Assembly (NCBI GenBank): GCA_023422565.1 | Contig: JAFAGR010000030.1 | Location: 1-54,102 of the forward strand | Length of the DNA: 54,102 bases | Source: Bacteroidota bacterium | GTDB taxonomy: Bacteria > Bacteroidota > Bacteroidia > Chitinophagales > Chitinophagaceae | Reading direction: 5' to 3' | In this document: one piece after another, positions 50,688 to 54,102 of the stretch | Position numbering within the stretch: the stretch's first letter is position 1 | How the letters are laid out: every line of letters starts with the position of its first letter | Notes under the pieces: generated by a model | The model's database searches: none | What the model was told of the DNA's origin: nothing | The model's input: the letters and a program-made list of their open reading frames with translations, nothing else | Made by a program: the position numbers and the translations under genes

Positions 50688-51488
50688 TTAATAGCTCCAG
50701 GTGAGATTAATGTTCTTCTTCTCGGCTTCTTCCGTTGCGGCAAAGGAAGAGAGTACGTCTGCCTTTCCGGGGCGGATGCATACATCATGTTCGAAATGCG
50801 CCGACACCTTTCCATCGCGTGTGCGGATCGTCCAGCCATCGGCTTCGGTGAATACATCCTTTGTTCCGAGGTTTATCATGGGTTCGATAGCAATCACCAT
50901 TCCGTCTTTCAACTTCGCGCCCGTGCCTTTTTTTCCGTAGTTAGGCACCTGCGGGTCTTCATGCATACTTCTTCCCAAGCCGTGGCCCACCAATTCCCGA
51001 ACCACGCCAAAGCCATTCTTCTTTTCCGTATGCTCCTGTATGGCAAACGCGATATCACCTATCCTTCCCCCAACCTTACATTTCTCAATTGCGAGGTACA
51101 AAGATTCTTTGGTGACGCGAAGGAGGCGTTTCACATCTTCCGAAACTTCGCCTAACGCGAAGGTGTATGCGCTGTCTCCGTGAAAGCCATTTTTATAAAT
51201 GCCCACATCAAGACTGATGATGTCGCCCTCTTTTAACTCATTATCGGTAGGGAAGCCATGCACTACAGCATCGTTCACTGAAATGCAGGAAGCGAACGGA
51301 TAGCCACCATAACCTTTGAATGAAGGTTCAGCCTTATTATCGCGAATAAATTCATCAATGATCTCATTCAGCCTCATGGTTGTAATGCCGGGTTTCAGAA
51401 TTGCAGCCACCTCGGCGTGGGCTTTACCAACCAGTAAGGCACTTTCACGCATCAATTCAATCTCTTCCTTTGTTTTATACTTGATCAT
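50688..51488 (-). CDS. map: methionine aminopeptidase, type I
   Basis: This 266-residue enzyme removes the initiator Met. The metal ligands are visible: the two aspartates in ISLDVG and GFHGDSAYT, the His in LVGHGLGRSMHEDP, the Glu in AIEPMI and the Glu in HFEHDVCI. It follows secY as in many bacteria, but a hairpin and about 70 bases separate them. The gene usually next, infA, is absent here. Confidence 0.97.
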   Translation of the reverse strand: MIKYKTKEEIELMRESALLVGKAHAEVAAILKPGITTMRLNEIIDEFIRDNKAEPSFKGYGGYPFASCISVNDAVVHGFPTDNELKEGDIISLDVGIYKNGFHGDSAYTFALGEVSEDVKRLLRVTKESLYLAIEKCKVGGRIGDIAFAIQEHTEKKNGFGVVRELVGHGLGRSMHEDPQVPNYGKKGTGAKLKDGMVIAIEPMINLGTKDVFTEADGWTIRTRDGKVSAHFEHDVCIRPGKADVLSSFAATEEAEKKNINLTWSY

Positions 51489-51500
51489 CTATTGTTCATT

Positions 51501-51530
51501 AAAACAAACCCCGGCTTGTCGGCCAGGGTT
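51501..51530 (-). terminator. terminator-like hairpin between secY and map
   Basis: The arms AACCCCGGC (51507-51515) and GCCAGGGTT (51522-51530) pair with one mismatch. On the minus strand they are followed by TTTGTTTTA. Read from secY, this may end or reduce transcription before map. Confidence 0.5.
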
Positions 51531-51559
51531 CATCAATAAGTATTTTTTATTTTGATGTA

Positions 51560-52894
51560 TTACATGCCGGATGTTACAGCCTGCCTTCCCTGCAATCGTC
51601 CGCTGCTCATTAATCCATCGTACTGCCTCATGAGAAGCTGCGTTTCGATCTGCTGTAATGTATCAAGGATTACACCTACCATGATCAGCAATGAAGTTCC
51701 TCCGAAGAAGGTGGCAAAGTTCTGGCTCATTCCGAAAACGAGTTCGAAAATTCCCGGAAGAATACCCACTATCGCCAGCAATATCGCGCCGGGGAAAGTA
51801 ATCCGATCCATGATGGTGCCGATGTAATCCGCCGTATCCTGCCCCGGTTTAACGCCGGGAATAAAACCGTTGTTACGTTTCAGTTCATCCGACATTTGCT
51901 TCGGATTAAAGATAAGAGCCGTATAAAGGAAAGTGAAGGCGATCACACAGACCGAGTAAACGATCATGTAAACCGTGTTGGTATGGTCAGTGAAATACCT
52001 TGCCCAACCTTCTCCCTGGAAGCCTGTGAATACAGTGGGAAGAAACAGTATTGCCTGAGCGAAGATGATCGGCATTACACCGGCGGCATTCACTTTCAGC
52101 GGAAGGAAGTTACGCGCTCCACCCAATTGACGGTTTCCAACAATTTGCTTTGCATAGTTAACAGGCACTTTACGTACGCCTTGAACAAGAACGATACATC
52201 CCATGATCACTGCAATGAGGAAAACGATTTCCACGAGCATGATCAATAACCCACCTGCGCCGCGCGTGGTACGGGCTGCCCACTCCTGACCAAAAGACTG
52301 CGGAAGGCGTGCAAGGATACCCACCATGATGATGAGCGAAGTACCATTACCTAATCCTTTATCTGTGATCTTTTCACCCAGCCACATTACGAACAAGGTT
52401 CCTACTGTTAACAGGATGATGGTTGATATCCAGAAATAAGATGAATACGATGCGATAAGTGCAGAAGCGTTGGCCGGGCTTTTCAGGTAGCCGATATACG
52501 CAGCTGCCTGGAATACTGTAACGATAACAGTCAGGTAGCGCGTCCACTGATTGATCTTCTTACGGCCGCTCTCTCCTTCTTTCTGGATCTTTGCCATTTG
52601 AGGAACCAGGATGGTTACCAACTGCATGAAGATCGATGCGGAGATGTATGGCATGATACCCAATGCAAAGATGGAAGCCTGTGAAAAGGCGCCACCCACG
52701 AAGGCATCAAGTAAGCCCAGCATACCGGTTTGCGTACTCTGGCTAAGATTATCTAATTCATTGGGATCGATACCCGGTAACACGATGAATGAACCCAGGC
52801 GATAGACAAAAAGTAATATTAAAGTAAAAACGATTTTTTTTCGCAGTTCCTCAATACTCCAGATATTTTTCAGTGTTGTTATGAACTTCTTCAC
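51560..52894 (-). CDS. secY: preprotein translocase subunit SecY
   Basis: This 444-residue, ten-helix pore of the Sec translocon is complete. It has the RLGSFIVLPGIDPNEL first periplasmic loop and plug region, SASIFMQLVTILVP, the GLGNGTSLIIM cytoplasmic motif, and the NNGFIPGVKPGQDTADYI loop near the end. It lies within the ribosomal protein operon after rplO. Confidence 0.97.
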   Translation of the reverse strand: MKKFITTLKNIWSIEELRKKIVFTLILLFVYRLGSFIVLPGIDPNELDNLSQSTQTGMLGLLDAFVGGAFSQASIFALGIMPYISASIFMQLVTILVPQMAKIQKEGESGRKKINQWTRYLTVIVTVFQAAAYIGYLKSPANASALIASYSSYFWISTIILLTVGTLFVMWLGEKITDKGLGNGTSLIIMVGILARLPQSFGQEWAARTTRGAGGLLIMLVEIVFLIAVIMGCIVLVQGVRKVPVNYAKQIVGNRQLGGARNFLPLKVNAAGVMPIIFAQAILFLPTVFTGFQGEGWARYFTDHTNTVYMIVYSVCVIAFTFLYTALIFNPKQMSDELKRNNGFIPGVKPGQDTADYIGTIMDRITFPGAILLAIVGILPGIFELVFGMSQNFATFFGGTSLLIMVGVILDTLQQIETQLLMRQYDGLMSSGRLQGRQAVTSGM

Positions 52895-52973
52895 AAAAAG
52901 ATTTCGGGTTTAATAGTTTTATTCGCAAAAGTAAAAGAACACCTTTTTCAAGGTGTCCGCAAATATCGTGTAA

Positions 52974-53423
52974 TTATTTTACTATTTCAAGAGTACCACC
53001 TGCGGCCTCAATAGCAGATTTTGCTTTTGCGCTGGCAGCGTGCACTTTGAATGCGAATTTACCTTTCAGTTCGCCGTTTCCGAGAATTTTCACCACATCG
53101 GTTTGGCTGATAAGTCCGTTGATATAAAGGTTTTGAGCATTGAACTCTGTGATGCCGTATTTTTCTGACAGAAGATCTATCTGGCCGAGGTTCAGTACTT
53201 TGAATTCTACGCGGTTAGGATTTTTAAAACCACGCTTAGGGATACGGCGCTGGATCGGCATCTGGCCACCTTCGTGTGCCTTCTTGCTCTTGTAGCCGGC
53301 GCGGCTTTGTCCGCCCTTGTTACCTTTTGTAGAAGTACCGCCTTTACCACTTGCCTCACCGCGGCCGAGGCGTTTTACTTTGTGTGTTGAACCTTTTGCA
53401 GGTTTGAGAGAATGTAAATTCAT
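52974..53423 (-). CDS. rplO: 50S ribosomal protein L15
   Basis: This 149-residue L15 starts MNLHSLKPAKGSTHKVKRLG and has the glycine-rich GRGEASGKGGTSTKGNKGGQ, then GGQMPIQRRIPKRGFKNP. Length and motifs are standard. It lies 79 bases before secY. Confidence 0.97.
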   Translation of the reverse strand: MNLHSLKPAKGSTHKVKRLGRGEASGKGGTSTKGNKGGQSRAGYKSKKAHEGGQMPIQRRIPKRGFKNPNRVEFKVLNLGQIDLLSEKYGITEFNAQNLYINGLISQTDVVKILGNGELKGKFAFKVHAASAKAKSAIEAAGGTLEIVK

Positions 53424-53575
53424 TTGCTTTTATTTTTTACTTACGCCCCGAAAGCGCGGAGCTCGCTATTTTAATTTGATAACTTGACAATTTGGTAATT
53501 TGGAAATGGATCTTCAATAACTAACGGTTAACTAATTATCAAATTTCCACCCCGATAGCTATCGGGGGCTAATCA
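53424..53575. repeat. repeat-rich spacer inside the ribosomal operon with an 18-bp palindrome
   Basis: This 150-base spacer between rpmD and rplO is long for such operons. It holds AT-rich units of the TTGATAACTTGACAATTTGG type on one side and AATTATCAAATTT on the other. The perfect palindrome CCCCGATAGCTATCGGGG lies at 53550-53567. Such palindromes and fillers look like dispersed Bacteroidota repeats inserted without ending the operon. Confidence 0.7.
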
Positions 53576-53755
53576 TCAAATTTGTTCCACCTTCACCAGG
53601 TGATTCACCTTGGTTACCATGCCGAGGATCTGCGGAGTTGCTTCAACTTCTACAGTGGCATTCATCTTTTTCAATCCCAGGGCGATCATTGTTCTCTTCT
53701 GGCGTTCAGGCCTGTCGATTACGCTTTTTACCTGGGTGATCTTGATCTTTTTCAT
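53576..53755 (-). CDS. rpmD: 50S ribosomal protein L30
   Basis: This 59-residue L30 reads MKKIKITQVKSVIDRPERQK, then RTMIALGLKKMNATVEVEAT and TPQILGMVTKVNHLVKVEQI. This is the whole family fold. The stop is TGA. It lies between rpsE and rplO as expected. Confidence 0.95.
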   Translation of the reverse strand: MKKIKITQVKSVIDRPERQKRTMIALGLKKMNATVEVEATPQILGMVTKVNHLVKVEQI

Positions 53756-53800
53756 TATTCAGTTTTTTCAGACGGAAGAAAACTTCTTCCCTTTGATAAA

Positions 53801-54074
53801 TTATCCGTTAAATACTTTCTTTAAAGGGCGGTTGCGCGTTTTAGCAACAGCGATTGGTTCACGAAGCGTGCTCAGGGCCTTGATGGTTGCTTTTACCACG
53901 TTGTGCGGATTCGCTGAACCAAGGTTTTTGGTAAGAACGTCTGTGATACCTGCTGATTCCAGTACTGCACGCATGCTACCTCCGGCGATAACACCGGTAC
54001 CTTGTGCGGCAGGCTTTATCAAAACTTTCGCGGCACCTTCTTTTGTAAGCTGGTCGTGAGGTATTGTTCCGTGG
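53801..54074 (-). CDS. rpsE: 30S ribosomal protein S5, C-terminal part (cut by the sequence end)
   Basis: About 90 residues of the S5 C-terminal domain are present, from HGTIPHDQ through GTGVIAGGSMRAVLESAG and NPHNVVKATIKAL to the end at LKKVFNG. The N-terminal RNA-binding half is missing because the sequence ends. The frame can be read a few codons further (to 54091, starting M-C-I-R-H-T), but those residues come from adapter sequence and are not part of S5. Confidence 0.95.
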
Positions 54075-54102
54075 GTGTGTCTTATACACATCTGACGCGG
54101 CC
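54075..54102. other. sequencing adapter (Nextera mosaic-end type) at the contig end
   Basis: The last 28 bases match the read-through form of the Nextera/Tn5 adapter at 25 of 28 positions, including the full CTTATACACATCTGACGC core. The match begins exactly where S5 similarity stops. This is a technical artefact, not genome. Confidence 0.9.

Noticed and set aside
54075..54091. N-terminal residues M-C-I-R-H-T of an apparent complete short S5 gene
   Set aside because: They are translated adapter sequence, not genome.

Overview
The window looks like a chromosomal segment from a Bacteroidota bacterium, most likely of the Chitinophagaceae/Chitinophagales group. Three things support this. Many genes are preceded by the Bacteroidota -7 box TAnnTTTG, with A-rich leaders and no clear Shine-Dalgarno sequence. 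Family-typical genes are present: DUF4295 after rpmB-rpmG, DUF3667, DUF2723, a TSP3-OmpA protein and a DUF6728-like small protein. The spacers carry low-complexity repeats of the kind common in this phylum. No phage, integrase, transposase or CRISPR array is visible. The sequence ends in 28 bases that match a tagmentation sequencing adapter, so the right edge is an assembly end.

Layout. 0.1-2.9 kb: a small membrane protein, surE, another small membrane protein, and a PaaE-like flavin/[2Fe-2S] reductase without a normal start codon. 2.9-5.1 kb, minus strand: nitroreductase, Old Yellow Enzyme and a DUF1801 protein. 5.1-5.9 kb is a gene-free stretch with a possible structured RNA and unusual inverted repeats. 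5.9-7.8 kb, minus strand: rpmB-rpmG-DUF4295, then ftsY. 8-12.6 kb: OsmC protein, a palindromic repeat array, an EamA transporter and a large DUF2723 membrane protein. 13.1-17.4 kb, minus strand: plsC-priA-murB. 17.5-18.5 kb: rplU, rpmA and a tiny histone H1-like gene. 18.6-25.9 kb: a PolX-family protein that faces a three-gene group (DUF3667, mazG, giant sensor kinase). 25.9-30.3 kb: secreted and envelope genes plus lpxB, which carries an in-frame TGA.

The most coherent system is the purine-degradation locus at 30.4-41.5 kb. A guanine deaminase gene converges on an eight-gene minus-strand operon: xdhA-xdhB-allB-alc-puuD-uraD/uraH-DUF6986-xdhC. Together they encode guanine to xanthine to urate to 5-hydroxyisourate to OHCU to allantoin to allantoate to ureidoglycolate plus urea. 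Urate oxidation is assigned to the membrane cytochrome-c type enzyme PuuD. The DUF6986-like HpcH/HpaI-fold protein has no known reaction and is the best candidate for a new step, for instance in handling ureidoglycolate or glyoxylate. A divergent multi-pass membrane protein of unknown role sits next to the operon start.

41.5-54.1 kb: a LOG-family protein, tRNA-Ala(GGC), an M1 aminopeptidase, a secreted hypothetical protein, a mitochondrial-type citrate synthase, LptF/G, an HI0933-like flavoprotein, and the end of a ribosomal operon (rpsE-rpmD-rplO-secY-map) in which infA-rpmJ-rpsM do not follow map.

Three anomalies deserve care before biological interpretation: the lpxB TGA, the missing start codon of the PaaE-like gene, and the adapter end. 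All could reflect sequence errors. The loss of both polymerase metal-ligand aspartates in the PolX protein lies in a well-formed frame and looks genuine.
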